Source of the DNA: Dehalococcoidia bacterium
GTDB lineage: Bacteria > Chloroflexota > Dehalococcoidia > Tepidiformales > Tepidiformaceae
Direction: 5' to 3'
Length of the DNA stretch: 64,000 nucleotides
Assembly: GCA_022824925.1 (NCBI GenBank)
Contig: JAJDYW010000040.1
Span: forward strand, 62,001 to 126,000
In this document: positions 34,112 through 43,262 of the stretch, one piece after another
How the letters are laid out: each line of letters begins with the position of its first letter
Position numbering within the stretch: position 1 is the stretch's first letter
Translations under genes and position numbers: made by a program
Notes under the pieces: model-generated
Databases searched by the model: none
What the model saw: only the letters and a program-made list of their open reading frames with translations
What the model was told of the DNA's origin: nothing

Positions 34112-34142
34112 ACTATAGCACGGACGCCCCCGAAGGAACCAA
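34112..34142 (-). promoter_or_regulatory. Candidate promoter of the nuo operon
   Basis: On the minus strand TATAGT (34117-34112) sits about 40 bp before nuoA GTG. Possible -35 elements are TTGGTT at 19 bp or TTCCTT at 15 bp upstream; neither spacing is ideal. Confidence 0.4.
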
Positions 34143-34189
34143 ATCGCGCCCCCTCCACGGCCCCCTCCCGCCCGCCCGGCGGTGGGCCC

Positions 34190-36109
34190 TCAGGGCGCCG
34201 TGATCTCCCACGAGATCGTCACCAGTGAGGACAGCTCGCCGTCGCTCACGGTTACCGTCGAGAGCGTCGAGCCCGCCGCCGTGGGGTTCCCCACGATCCG
34301 GCCCGTCTGGGCCACCATCGCGAGGCCCGCCGGCAGCACGTCGACGGACCACGTGAGCGTGTCGCCCTCGACATCGGCAGCGGCGATGTTCACGTCGACC
34401 GAGTCGGCGATGGCGAACCGTTGCGCGCCCGGGGGCGTGATCACCGGCGCCGTGTTCGCTCCCGTCGCGGACGGCCCGGCCACCCCCCCGGCCCCCGACT
34501 GCTCGGGGTCCGGCGCGGGAACCCCCACCCCGATGGCGACCGTCGCCCGGGGGTCGGTGCGGGGGAAGGCGCTGGACCAGTCGAAGGCCACGTACTCGAA
34601 CGTGTCGACGCCGGTGAACCCCTCCCCCGGCGTGTACCACAGGACCGTGCCCCACAGGGTCACGCCCGCCGCCGCGTCGAGCGTCCCGTTGGCCGGCGGC
34701 GTCACCACGCGGAAGACGCGCGTGCCGGGGCTGCCGAAGGCCGCCGCCTCCAGCACCACCTGCACGGCCGTGCCGGGCTCCGTCTCCAGCGCCAGCGGCT
34801 GCGCGACGTACCCCGGCACCACGCTGATGCCTTCGGCGATGGCAACGGCGTTATTCGTCTCGTCCGTCTCGACCACGATGTCGTACGGGTCGGACTCGGC
34901 CGCCAGCCGGTAGTTCCCCGGACTCAGCTCGGACACATCGACCCACTGGAGCGTGACCGTGCCGTCGTACACGTCCCGCCAGCCCTCCGTGATGCCCATG
35001 CGAAGGTGGTCGGCGTCGGGCTGGTTCGCGCGGCAATTCTCGATGAGCTTCTCGTTGTACATGGCCTCGCCGGGCTCGGGGTGGCGGTCCGGCAGCGCCT
35101 CCACGTCCACCATGCAGAACCCCACTTTCGAGCCCGGCAGCACCTGCGTCGTCCCCGCCTCGTCCCACAGCGAGTAGGCCACGATCTCCATCAGGTGGAA
35201 GTGGTTATGTCCATCATTCGTCTCGTAGCGCACGGGCGGCTTCGTCAGCGCGACCCAATCGCCGGTCGAGGTCCGTACCCGCTGCCAGACGTCGTGGCTG
35301 GTCGGGTCGTCCGGATCGGACAGCCGCGGATCCCCCGAGAGGTCGAGGGGGCCGTCCCCGAGGTTGGTCACGTACCCCTCGAACCGCAGGATCAGCATCG
35401 ACTTCCCGTCCCACGTCACCTCCTGCGCCTCGCCCCACGGCTCGGGCGGATCGCTCACCAGGTCGGGGAGCAGGAAGATGCGGTCGTTGTCGGCCACGTA
35501 GAGGTCGGCCGCACCCCCGTGCTCCGCAACGACGTACCCCGTCCCCGCCGTGATGGTCGCCGTGACCCTGCTGGTGGCTTCGACCTCGCTGTCGTCGTCC
35601 AGCCCCACCGAAAGCGTCGCGGCGCTCTCGCCGGCCGCGAACGTCACGGTCTCCCGTCCGTCCCCGGCCAGCACCGACGCGCTCTCCGTCACGCGCACGG
35701 AGACGGTCAGGGCCGTCGTGGCCTCTCCGCCCCGCGTAAGCGTGAAGACCGCCGCGCTATCCTCGGTGACCAGCCGCCCCACCGCCGCGATGGACACCTC
35801 CGCCGGCTCCGTCATGGTTGCCGCCGGCGGTTGAGCCGGGCCTTCGTCCGCCCCGTCCCCGTCCGTGGAGATCACCTCGTCCTTCTCGGGCTTGTCCACC
35901 TCGATCGCCTCGGGCGGCGCGGGAGGCTCCGGTTCGCCGGCAACGTCGACATCCGTCGCGACCGGGGGTGCGCGCTCGATCACGCCCGGGGTCGGTCCCT
36001 CCGGGTCGCTCCGGGCCGAAACGAAGGACACTCCCACGACCAGGACGGCCAGCCCCGCCAGCGCCAGCAGTCTCACGATGCCCGGCGAACCTGAGCGGTC
36101 AGTTGCCAT
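34190..36109 (-). CDS. Exported multidomain lysyl-oxidase-like protein
   Basis: A 639-residue protein with an N-terminal signal/anchor ([19 protein letters not shown]), an acidic Pro-rich linker (35-98), a Calx-beta-like domain (about 103-208), a lysyl-oxidase-like domain (about 212-425), a cadherin/VCBS-like Ig domain (about 435-535) and a putative-Ig domain (about 555-639). The copper site is [10 protein letters not shown] with His301, His303 and His305, the same H-x-H-x-H spacing as animal [11 protein letters not shown] and YRLAAESDP are further LOX features. Predicted to oxidise lysine amines of extracellular polymers. The quinone-forming Lys/Tyr pair was not verified. Confidence 0.85.
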   Translation of the reverse strand: MATDRSGSPGIVRLLALAGLAVLVVGVSFVSARSDPEGPTPGVIERAPPVATDVDVAGEPEPPAPPEAIEVDKPEKDEVISTDGDGADEGPAQPPAATMTEPAEVSIAAVGRLVTEDSAAVFTLTRGGEATTALTVSVRVTESASVLAGDGRETVTFAAGESAATLSVGLDDDSEVEATSRVTATITAGTGYVVAEHGGAADLYVADNDRIFLLPDLVSDPPEPWGEAQEVTWDGKSMLILRFEGYVTNLGDGPLDLSGDPRLSDPDDPTSHDVWQRVRTSTGDWVALTKPPVRYETNDGHNHFHLMEIVAYSLWDEAGTTQVLPGSKVGFCMVDVEALPDRHPEPGEAMYNEKLIENCRANQPDADHLRMGITEGWRDVYDGTVTLQWVDVSELSPGNYRLAAESDPYDIVVETDETNNAVAIAEGISVVPGYVAQPLALETEPGTAVQVVLEAAAFGSPGTRVFRVVTPPANGTLDAAAGVTLWGTVLWYTPGEGFTGVDTFEYVAFDWSSAFPRTDPRATVAIGVGVPAPDPEQSGAGGVAGPSATGANTAPVITPPGAQRFAIADSVDVNIAAADVEGDTLTWSVDVLPAGLAMVAQTGRIVGNPTAAGSTLSTVTVSDGELSSLVTISWEITAP

Positions 36110-36446
36110 CGAGCCATCTCGCCGGGCCTGGGACGGGCCGGGACGAGTCCCCCCTGCCGCCAGGACGCGTGATCATGCCGTGTCACGGCGGATTGCCACC
36201 GTAGGGGGCGCTTCGGCAGGGCGTCAAGACGGGGAACGCCCGTGGACGGGGCCGGGAGCCTATCCGGGCGGTGCCCGATCGACCCGCGGCTGCTCTCCCC
36301 GGAACCCCCTGCTTCACCCCCGGAGTGGACCATCCGCACGGTCGCGGGTGGGGCGCTCGGGGGCCATTCCGCGTCCGCGTGTTCCCCATTTGCCCGTGCG
36401 AACCGGGGGCGTACCATTTCGCCATCCCTTCGCATCAAGGGGCCCC
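36110..36446. other. Intergenic region upstream of ccr
   Basis: About 337 bp between divergent genes for the LOX-like protein and the crotonyl-CoA carboxylase/reductase. No coding signal. TACCAT at 36412-36417 is a plausible -10, leaving a short leader with a CAAGGGG box before ATG 36447. Confidence 0.5.
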
Positions 36447-37700
36447 ATGACTACCCGAGCCGCCAAAGACCTGTACCCGCTCGGTGAAGCGCCTCCGCTT
36501 GGCGAAGTGCCGGCGAAGATGCACGCCCAGCTCATCCGCGAGTCCCGTTTCGGCGAGCCCCTCCAGGCCTTCGCCCCGGAGGTCGTCGAGATTCCCCCCG
36601 TGGGCCCCGACGACGCCCTCGTCTACGTCATGGCCGCCGGCGTCAACTACAACAACGTCTGGGCCGGGCTCGGCGTCCCCATCGACGTTATCGCCGCCCG
36701 CCAGAAGGCCGGCGAGCAGGAGGACTTCCATATCGGCGGCTCCGATGCCTCCGGCGTCGTCTACGCCGTCGGCGAGAACGTCACCAACGTCAAGGTCGGC
36801 GACGAGGTCATCATCCACTGCGGCATCTGGAACGTTCACTCGCCCTGGGTGACGGACGGCAACGACCCCATGTACGACCCCTCCTACCGCATCTGGGGAT
36901 ACGAGACGAACTGGGGCTCGTTCTCCCAGTTCACACGCGTCCAGGCCCACCAGTGCATGCCCAAGGCCCCCCACCTGACGTGGGAGGAAGCCGCCGCCCC
37001 CACCCTCGTCGGCGCCACCGCCTACCGCATGCTCTCGTCCTGGCCCCCGCACGACGTGCGCGAGGACGACGTTGTCCTCATCTGGGGCGGCGCCGGCGGC
37101 CTTGGCACCATGGCCATCCAGATCGCCGCCCTCCGGGGCGCGAAGCCCATCGCCGTCGTCTCTAGCGATGCCAAGGGCGAGTTCTGCAAGCAGCTCGGCG
37201 CCGTCGGCTACATCAACCGCAAGGACTTCGACCACTGGGGCCGCCTCCCCGGCTGGGAGGACCAGGCCGGCATGGGTGCGTTCCAGAAGGGCGCCCGCGC
37301 CTTCGGCAAGGCCATCTGGGACGTCCTCGGCGAGCGCCGCAACCCCCGCATCGTCTTCGAGCACCCCGGCGAGGACACCCTCCCCACCTCCATGTTCGTC
37401 TGCGACACCGGCGGCATGGTCGTCATCTGCGCCGGCACCACCGGCTACAACGCCGATGTCGACCTGCGTTACCTCTGGATGCGCCAGAAGCGCTTCCAGG
37501 GCTCCCACTTCGCCAACGACGAGCAGGCCTACGCCTTCAACGACCTCGTCATCGAGGGGAAGATCGATCCCTGCCTCTCGCGCGTCTTCCCCTTCGAGGA
37601 GACGGGCGCCTGCCACCAGCTCATGTACGAAAACCGCCACCCCGACGGCAACATGGCGATCCTCGTGGGCGCCACCGAAGAGGGGCAGGGCCGCCGCTAG
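36447..37700 (+). CDS. ccr: Crotonyl-CoA carboxylase/reductase
   Basis: A 417-residue zinc-less MDR-superfamily enzyme converting crotonyl-CoA, CO2 and NADPH to ethylmalonyl-CoA. Family-specific blocks: [12 protein letters not shown] (active-site Asn near 70), [24 protein letters not shown], nucleotide loop [37 protein letters not shown] and [10 protein letters not shown] with His354. These distinguish Ccr from plain quinone or acryloyl-CoA reductases, although carboxylation of other enoyl-CoAs is possible. First gene of an operon with an acyl-CoA dehydrogenase and MaoC hydratase, matching ethylmalonyl-CoA-type assimilation. Confidence 0.92.
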   Translation: MTTRAAKDLYPLGEAPPLGEVPAKMHAQLIRESRFGEPLQAFAPEVVEIPPVGPDDALVYVMAAGVNYNNVWAGLGVPIDVIAARQKAGEQEDFHIGGSDASGVVYAVGENVTNVKVGDEVIIHCGIWNVHSPWVTDGNDPMYDPSYRIWGYETNWGSFSQFTRVQAHQCMPKAPHLTWEEAAAPTLVGATAYRMLSSWPPHDVREDDVVLIWGGAGGLGTMAIQIAALRGAKPIAVVSSDAKGEFCKQLGAVGYINRKDFDHWGRLPGWEDQAGMGAFQKGARAFGKAIWDVLGERRNPRIVFEHPGEDTLPTSMFVCDTGGMVVICAGTTGYNADVDLRYLWMRQKRFQGSHFANDEQAYAFNDLVIEGKIDPCLSRVFPFEETGACHQLMYENRHPDGNMAILVGATEEGQGRR

Positions 37701-37757
37701 AGCCAGACCCCGCGGGCGCATCCGCATGAGCATCTGAGACCAGGAAGGACCTGCTCC

Positions 37758-38933
37758 ATGGCGCGTGACTTCGCTGCCGACATCCTCGATCCGATCGCCC
37801 GGGAGATCGTCTCCAACGTGGGCGTCTGGGTGGACCGCGAGGTCAAGCCCGTCGCCAGCGAGTACGAGCACGCCGACGAGTACCCCGAGCCCCTCGTCAA
37901 CGGCATGGCCGAGATGGGGCTCTTCGCCATCAAGGTGCCCGAGGCCTACGGGGGCCTCGACCTCAGCTTCGAGTGCTACGCCGGCGTCTGCGTCGAGCTC
38001 GCCCGCGGCTGGATGAGCCTCGCCGGCGTCCTCAACACCCACGTCCTCGTCGGCTACGCCATCTCCACCTACGGCACCGAGGAGCAGAAGCAGAGCTTCC
38101 TCCCCCGCATGATCGAGCCCGAGATCCGGGCCGCCCTCAGCATCACCGAGCCCGACGCCGGCTCCGATGCCCAGGCGATCAAGACCCAGGCCACCCGCGA
38201 CGGCGACGACTACGTCATCAACGGGCAGAAGATGTGGGTCACCAACGGCCAGCGCGCGGGCGTCTACCTCGTCCTCACCAAGACCGACGTCGAGGCCCAG
38301 CCCGCCCACCGCGGCATCAGCGCCTTCCTCGTCGAGCCCGGCATGGAGGGCTTCCTCGTCGGCCGCAAGCTCGAGAAGCTCGGCTACAAGGGCGTCGAGA
38401 CCACCGAGCTCGCCTTCGATAACGCCCGCGTGCCCGCCGGGAACCTCCTCAGCGGCGACGAGGGCCGCGGCTTCCAGCACGTCATGAGCGCGCTCGAGGT
38501 CGGGCGCGTCAACGTCGCCGCGCGCGGCGTGGGCGTCGCCCAGGCCGCGTTCGAGGATGCCATCGCCTACGCCCAGCAGCGGCACGCCTTCGGCAAGCCC
38601 ATCGGCCAGCACCAGGCCCAGCAGATCCGCCTCGCCGAGATGGCCACCAAGATCCGCGCCGCCCGCCTCCTCACCTTCGATGCCGCCCGCCGCAAGGACG
38701 AAGGCGCCCGCACCGACCTCGATGCCGGCATGGCCAAGCTCTTCGCCACCGAGGTCTGCCAGGAAGTCGTGCTCGAAGCCCTCCGCCTGCACGGCGGCGT
38801 CGGCTACAGCAAGGAGCTCCCCCTCGAGCGCTACTACCGCGACGCCCCCGTCATGGTCATCGCCGAGGGCACCAGCGACATCCAGAAGATCGTCATCGCC
38901 CGCAACCTCCTCCGCGAGTACGCCATCGATTAG
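37758..38933 (+). CDS. Acyl-CoA dehydrogenase
   Basis: A 391-residue FAD-dependent dehydrogenase. ITEPDAGSDAQAIKT, WVTNGQRAGVY, FGKPIGQHQAQQ, RLHGGVGYSKELPLERYYRD and the catalytic Glu370 in IAEGTSDIQ follow the short/medium-chain acyl-CoA dehydrogenase pattern. Between ccr and the MaoC gene it could act on methylsuccinyl-CoA, but dedicated methylsuccinyl-CoA dehydrogenases are longer (about 550), so a butyryl- or 2-methylacyl-CoA role is equally likely. AGGAAGGA box. Electrons would pass to ETF, not encoded here. Confidence 0.93.
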   Translation: MARDFAADILDPIAREIVSNVGVWVDREVKPVASEYEHADEYPEPLVNGMAEMGLFAIKVPEAYGGLDLSFECYAGVCVELARGWMSLAGVLNTHVLVGYAISTYGTEEQKQSFLPRMIEPEIRAALSITEPDAGSDAQAIKTQATRDGDDYVINGQKMWVTNGQRAGVYLVLTKTDVEAQPAHRGISAFLVEPGMEGFLVGRKLEKLGYKGVETTELAFDNARVPAGNLLSGDEGRGFQHVMSALEVGRVNVAARGVGVAQAAFEDAIAYAQQRHAFGKPIGQHQAQQIRLAEMATKIRAARLLTFDAARRKDEGARTDLDAGMAKLFATEVCQEVVLEALRLHGGVGYSKELPLERYYRDAPVMVIAEGTSDIQKIVIARNLLREYAID

Positions 38934-38964
38934 CGGACGTACCGGTCCGGGGGCCGGGCGGGGA

Positions 38965-38998
38965 CCAACAGCCAATAGCCAACAGCCAGGAGCCAGCA
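38965..38998 (+). repeat. Short AGCCAA-type low-complexity repeat
   Basis: CCAACAGCCAATAGCCAACA and the bases after it form three imperfect copies of a 7-mer (CAACAGC/CAATAGC) just before the MaoC start; the last copy contributes the AGGAG box. Similar microsatellites occur in intergenic DNA of various bacteria. Confidence 0.6.
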
Positions 38999-38999
38999 C

Positions 39000-39482
39000 A
39001 TGACTGTTCACGACGGGCGCGAAGCCTTCGGACACTACTACGAGGAGTTCGAGGTCGGCGACGTGTTCAAGCACTGGCCCGGCCGCACCATCACCGAGTA
39101 CGACGACATCCTCCACTGCATGCAGACGATGAACCACCACCCCCTCCACATCGACGCCCGCTACGCCGGGGAGGAGACCCAGTTCGGCAAGAACGTGGTC
39201 GTGGGCACCCTCGTCTACTCCATCGTCTTCGGCATGACCGTCACCGAGATCTCGGGGAAGGCCATCGCCAACCTCGAGATCGAGTCCCTCAAGCACACCG
39301 CCCCCACCTTCCACGGCGACACCGTCTACGCCGAGACGACCGTGACCGGCAAGGTCGAGTCCCGCTCCCGCAACGACCGCGGCATCGTCACCGTCGACAC
39401 GCGCGGCTACAACCAGCGCGGCGAGACCGTCCTCACCTTCACCCGCAAGGTCATGGTCCCGAAGCGCGACGCCGGGGAGTAG
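39000..39482 (+). CDS. MaoC-family hydratase (mesaconyl-CoA-hydratase-like)
   Basis: A 160-residue hot-dog-fold hydratase. ITEYDDILHCMQTMNHHPLHID holds the catalytic Asp/His hydratase signature, followed by VVVGTLVYSIVFGMTV and the tail VLTFTRKVMVPKR. Third gene of the ccr operon, where a hydratase acting on mesaconyl-CoA or crotonyl/3-hydroxybutyryl-CoA is expected. The single-domain length is normal for MaoC, while classical Mch is a double-domain protein of about 350 residues, so the substrate remains open. AGGAG box directly upstream. Confidence 0.85.
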   Translation: MTVHDGREAFGHYYEEFEVGDVFKHWPGRTITEYDDILHCMQTMNHHPLHIDARYAGEETQFGKNVVVGTLVYSIVFGMTVTEISGKAIANLEIESLKHTAPTFHGDTVYAETTVTGKVESRSRNDRGIVTVDTRGYNQRGETVLTFTRKVMVPKRDAGE

Positions 39483-39488
39483 CTTCCC

Positions 39489-41699
39489 CTAGGCGCGCTC
39501 CAGCGGCGCCAGGCTCTGCAGCAGCCGCTTGACCCCCGCCTTCGTGTCGTCGAACGCGACCACCACCTCCACGTCCCCGCGACGCTCCTGGCAGCTCACC
39601 ACGATCCCCTCCCCGAACATCCCGTGACGCACCCGATCGCCGGCGCTCCACTGCGGCTCCGCGTCGCCCGGGTCGGACGGCGCCGGCTCGGTTGGCCGGG
39701 CCGCGGGCGCGACCCGCGCCGGCTCCCTGACCGTGCGTTTGTCGCCGCTTCGGTAAGGCTGCACCAGGTGCTCCGGGATCTCCCCCAGGAAGCGTGACGG
39801 CGGATTCGTGAGCGGGCGCCCGCCCAGGTAGCGCCGGTAGGCACGCGTCAGGTAGACCACGTCCTCGGCCCGCGTGATGCCCACGTAGGCCAGGCGCCGC
39901 TCCTCCTCCAGCTGCCGGGGGTCGTCGAACGAGCGGATGTGGGGCAGCACCCCCTCCTCCATCCCCACCAGGAACACCACCGGGAACTCCAGCCCCTTGG
40001 CCGCGTGCAGCGTGATCAGCGTGACGGCATCCACCGCCCCCTCCAGCTCGTCCACGTCCGCCACGAGGGCCACGTCCTGCAGGAAGCTCGCGAGGTCCGC
40101 CGCCTCCCCGCCGGTCGTGTCCTCGTACTGGGCCATCACCGTGCGCAGCTGCAGCACGTTCTCCAGCCGCTCCTCCCCGCCCTCGTCGCGGTCGCGCAGG
40201 TAGGCCACGTAGCCGCTCTCCTCGAGCACGTAGTCGAGCAGCTCCGCCAGCGGACGGTCGCGCTGACCCCGCATCGCCTCGATCGCGTGCACGAAGCGCC
40301 GCACGGCCGTCGCCGCCCGCGCCGCGATGCCCGGCACCGGCTCCCCCCGCGCGACCGCCTCGCAGGCGTCCCACACCGCCAGCCCGGTCGACCCCGCGTA
40401 CTCCGAAAGCCGTGCGATCGTCGTGTCGCCGATGCCCCGCGCGGGCACGTTGATGATGCGCAGCAGGCTCGCTTCGTCGAGCCGGTTGTGCACGAGCCGC
40501 AGGTACGCGACCAGGTCCTTGATCTCGCGCCGCTGGTAGAAGCGCACGCCCCCGATGAGCCGGTAGGGGATGCGCCGCCGCACGAGCGCATCCTCGATCG
40601 GGCGCGACTGCGCGTTCGTCCGGTACAGCACCGCCACCGACCCGAGGTCGCGGCCGGTGGTCGCGAGGCGCTCCACCTCCCGCGCCACGAACTCGCCCTC
40701 CTCCTCGTCGTTGTAGGCCTCGTACTGGAGGAGCGCCTGCCCGTCGCCCCGCTCCGTCCAGAGCGAGCGCTCGATGTGGCTGCGGTTGTTCTCGATGACC
40801 GCGCTGGCAGCATCGAGGATCGGCTGCGTCGAGCGGTAGTTCTGCTCCAGCAGGCACGTCTCCACGTCGGGGAAGTCGCGCTGGAAGTACTGCGTGTTGC
40901 GGGCGTCCGCCGCCCGCCACGAGTAGATGCTCTGGTCGGGGTCGCCCACGACGCAGATGTTCCCGTGCACCGAGGCGAGCTGCCGGGCCAGCGCGTACTG
41001 CGCCGGGTTCGTGTCCTGGAACTCGTCCACGAGCACGTGCAGGTACTGTCCCGCCCGCCGCTCCAGCGCCTCCTCCGACTCCCGGAACAGCCGCACGGTC
41101 TCCGTCAGCAGGTCGTCGAAGTCGAGCGCCGAGGCCTCGCGCAGACCCTGCTGGTAGCGCTCGTAGGCCCGCGCGACGATCTCCTGGAAGTAGCTCTCCG
41201 TCTGCCGCTTGAAGTGGTCCGCGCCGCGCATCTCGCTCTTCGCGCTCGAGATCGCCGAGAGCACCGACCGCGGCGTGAACTGGCGCGTATCGACGTGCAG
41301 CGCATCGAGCACGCGCTTCATCAGCGCCGTCTGGTCGGCGTCGTCGTAGATGACGTAGTCGGGCGAGAGCCCGATGTCCTCCCCATGGATGCGCAGCCAG
41401 CGCGCGCACATCGAGTGGAACGTCCCCAGGTGCAGCTTCGCCGCGTCGTCCCCCAGCAGCCCCTCCGCCCGCGCCCGCATCTCCCGCGCCGCCTTGTTCG
41501 TGAAGGTCACCGCGAGGATGCGCCAGGGCGCGACCCGCTGCTCCCCCACCAGCCACGCGATGCGGTGCGTGATCACGCGCGTCTTGCCGCTCCCCGGCCC
41601 CGCCAGGATGAGCTGGGCGCCCCCCGGATGCTCCACGGCGGCGCGCTGCTGGGGGTTCAACCCCTCGACGGCGGAAGACGACGGCTGGGCGGAGGTCAC
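39489..41699 (-). CDS. pcrA: UvrD/PcrA-type 3'-5' DNA helicase
   Basis: A 736-residue superfamily 1A helicase. Walker A GPGSGKT at residues 34-40, motif II as DEFQDTNPAQYAL, Q-motif LNPQQRAAVEHP, motif IV-VI region with LHAAKGLEFPVVFLVGMEEG and VGITRAEDVVYLT. The C-terminus carries the Tudor-like RNA-polymerase-binding domain typical of PcrA (GDRVRHGMFGEGIVV). Acts in nucleotide excision repair and replication-transcription conflict. GTG start 41699 is preceded by TACGAT 7 nt away, with no Shine-Dalgarno. Convergent with the MaoC gene at 6 bp. Confidence 0.94.
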   Translation of the reverse strand: MTSAQPSSSAVEGLNPQQRAAVEHPGGAQLILAGPGSGKTRVITHRIAWLVGEQRVAPWRILAVTFTNKAAREMRARAEGLLGDDAAKLHLGTFHSMCARWLRIHGEDIGLSPDYVIYDDADQTALMKRVLDALHVDTRQFTPRSVLSAISSAKSEMRGADHFKRQTESYFQEIVARAYERYQQGLREASALDFDDLLTETVRLFRESEEALERRAGQYLHVLVDEFQDTNPAQYALARQLASVHGNICVVGDPDQSIYSWRAADARNTQYFQRDFPDVETCLLEQNYRSTQPILDAASAVIENNRSHIERSLWTERGDGQALLQYEAYNDEEEGEFVAREVERLATTGRDLGSVAVLYRTNAQSRPIEDALVRRRIPYRLIGGVRFYQRREIKDLVAYLRLVHNRLDEASLLRIINVPARGIGDTTIARLSEYAGSTGLAVWDACEAVARGEPVPGIAARAATAVRRFVHAIEAMRGQRDRPLAELLDYVLEESGYVAYLRDRDEGGEERLENVLQLRTVMAQYEDTTGGEAADLASFLQDVALVADVDELEGAVDAVTLITLHAAKGLEFPVVFLVGMEEGVLPHIRSFDDPRQLEEERRLAYVGITRAEDVVYLTRAYRRYLGGRPLTNPPSRFLGEIPEHLVQPYRSGDKRTVREPARVAPAARPTEPAPSDPGDAEPQWSAGDRVRHGMFGEGIVVSCQERRGDVEVVVAFDDTKAGVKRLLQSLAPLERA

Positions 41700-41706
41700 G
41701 CGCCCT

Positions 41707-41712
41707 ATCGTA
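41707..41712 (-). promoter_or_regulatory. TACGAT box 7 nt before the pcrA GTG (leaderless candidate)
   Basis: TACGAT ends 7 nt upstream of the GTG start, so transcription would begin at or within a base of it. Confidence 0.5.
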
Positions 41713-41851
41713 TCGGCTCCTCCCGTCCCGCGCCTGCACTCCGATCACGAACCTGAACAGTTTCCATCGCGCGTCTACGCGCCGATGCTGTACCCTCGAA
41801 TTGGCGGCGCGACGCGTGTCGAGTGCGTGCCCGCAAGGCAGGGAAGACGCG

Positions 41852-42403
41852 ATGTTCGACTGGCCCGGCGGTTCGTGGGAAGCGACCCTGCGGCTCGTGC
41901 TCACGGTGATCGCCGTCTACTACGCGATCATCTGGGTGGCCCTCGTCTTCTGGGTCTTCCGCGACATCCGCCAGCGCACGCGCGACCCCGTGATGCAGCT
42001 CATCTCGATCGTGCTCGTGCTGGGCGGCTCCCTCCCCGGCCACTGGATCTACCTCATCCTGCGCCCCCGCCAGACGCTCACCGAGCTCTACGAGCGCTCC
42101 CTCGAGGAGGAGGCGATTCTCCAGGACCTCGACGACCAGAAGGCCTGCCCCGCCTGCCGCCGCCGCGTGCGCGACGACTTCCTCGTCTGCCCCTCCTGCC
42201 TGGCCGAGCTGAAGGAACCCTGCGAGGCCTGCGGCAAGCCCCTCGACTACGCCTGGCTCGCCTGTCCCTACTGCGGCCACGAGAAGGCCCCCTCCCTCGC
42301 CCCCGGCCCGATGCCCAACGGCATGGAAGGCGCCGACCCCGAAGCCGGCATCGGCGGCCTCGTCCGCCGCTCCACCTCCCTCGTCCGCCGCCGCGACGGC
42401 TAG
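41852..42403 (+). CDS. Membrane protein with double zinc ribbon
   Basis: A 183-residue protein: two N-terminal membrane helices (LRLVLTVIAVYYAIIWVALVFWVF and MQLISIVLVLGGSLPGHWIYLIL, given here only as extents of about 12-34 and 47-69), then a cytoplasmic double zinc ribbon with four CxxC pairs (CPACRR, CPSCLA, CEACGK, CPYCGH). ATG 41852 follows an AGGGAAG box. Zinc ribbons on membrane stubs often mediate protein contacts; no specific function is known to me. Divergent from pcrA. Confidence 0.75.
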   Translation: MFDWPGGSWEATLRLVLTVIAVYYAIIWVALVFWVFRDIRQRTRDPVMQLISIVLVLGGSLPGHWIYLILRPRQTLTELYERSLEEEAILQDLDDQKACPACRRRVRDDFLVCPSCLAELKEPCEACGKPLDYAWLACPYCGHEKAPSLAPGPMPNGMEGADPEAGIGGLVRRSTSLVRRRDG

Positions 42404-42439
42404 GGCGGGGGGCTCGTTACGCTCTGGAGCCCTGGCTGG

Positions 42440-43240
42440 TCAGTCGCACGGGGCGAGCGGCCGCTCACCGATCATGAACATGGCCGACTGTAGGGCGAAC
42501 TGGCGCTCAGCGTCCCCACGCTCGCCAAACGGGCCATGCTCCGACAGGTCGTCAAGCACCCATGCAGCCATCACGTTCGACTTCGCATGGAGGCCCGAAC
42601 CCCCGTACCGAATCTTCGGGAATGTGATCTCGCCGCAGGAGGGGTCGCGGTTCGTATTCCCCTGGTTCGGCGGGATACCGAAGGCCAGGAGCTCCGGTAC
42701 TTCGGTCAGACCTTCGGTCTCTTCGCAGAACCACCGCACCAGCGATGCCAGCGCGCAGGCCACGCGGCTGTCGTAGATAGGGAACCCATCCAGCATCAGC
42801 GAGTAAATCTTGGAGAATCCTGAGTTCATGGGTTGCACAACCCATACGCGCTCCAGGTCGGCGGTCTTCGGACTCAGCAGGCGGGCGTTGACTTGCAGCA
42901 GTGGGATGGCCTCGTCGCGGAGCGCGTCAAGACGCCTGGCATTCCCCCCGACTACTCCTCCCCACCTGAGCACCTCGCGAGCGGCACCTAGAAAGGCCAC
43001 GCTGTCGTTCCGGTCGGCAGCCTCTCTGATCTGGCGGGCACGTTCACCGAGAAACGCCACAGTCTGCCTATACGACTTGCGGTCCCACTTGTACCCGTTC
43101 CAGGCACCGGCAATGGTCTCGAACCCACTGCGCACGCCCCGCTCCGGTTCGTTCAAGCCACGGCCTCCGGTCACGATCGGCGTGGCCCAGTCGAGGAAGG
43201 CCCGAACGGCTTCATCCTCGAGATAGTCGTCGCGCCTCAT
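42440..43240 (-). CDS. Unrecognised 266-aa protein
   Basis: I do not recognise a named family. Soluble, mixed alpha/beta, no signal or membrane segment. Noticeable blocks are MNSGFSKIYSLM, FPIYDSRVACALASLVRWF and FPKIRYGGSGLHAKSN. The 'NSGFSK...IYDSRVA' pattern reminds me of small proteins near restriction or DNA-glycosylase-like genes, which is weak evidence. Codon and base composition look somewhat less G+C-rich than the neighbours, hinting at acquisition. Stands alone between a zinc-ribbon gene (convergent) and a DRTGG-domain gene (22 bp upstream, same strand). Confidence 0.6.
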   Translation of the reverse strand: MRRDDYLEDEAVRAFLDWATPIVTGGRGLNEPERGVRSGFETIAGAWNGYKWDRKSYRQTVAFLGERARQIREAADRNDSVAFLGAAREVLRWGGVVGGNARRLDALRDEAIPLLQVNARLLSPKTADLERVWVVQPMNSGFSKIYSLMLDGFPIYDSRVACALASLVRWFCEETEGLTEVPELLAFGIPPNQGNTNRDPSCGEITFPKIRYGGSGLHAKSNVMAAWVLDDLSEHGPFGERGDAERQFALQSAMFMIGERPLAPCD

Positions 43241-43262
43241 CGGTGGTGGCCCGCTCCTACTC

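Noticed and set aside
36435..39314. A 959-codon open frame on the minus strand opposite ccr/acyl-CoA dehydrogenase/MaoC
   Set aside because: It mirrors three well-supported enzymes, has Gly/Val/Ala/Asp-biased composition typical of antisense frames in G+C-rich genes, and no domain or start signal.
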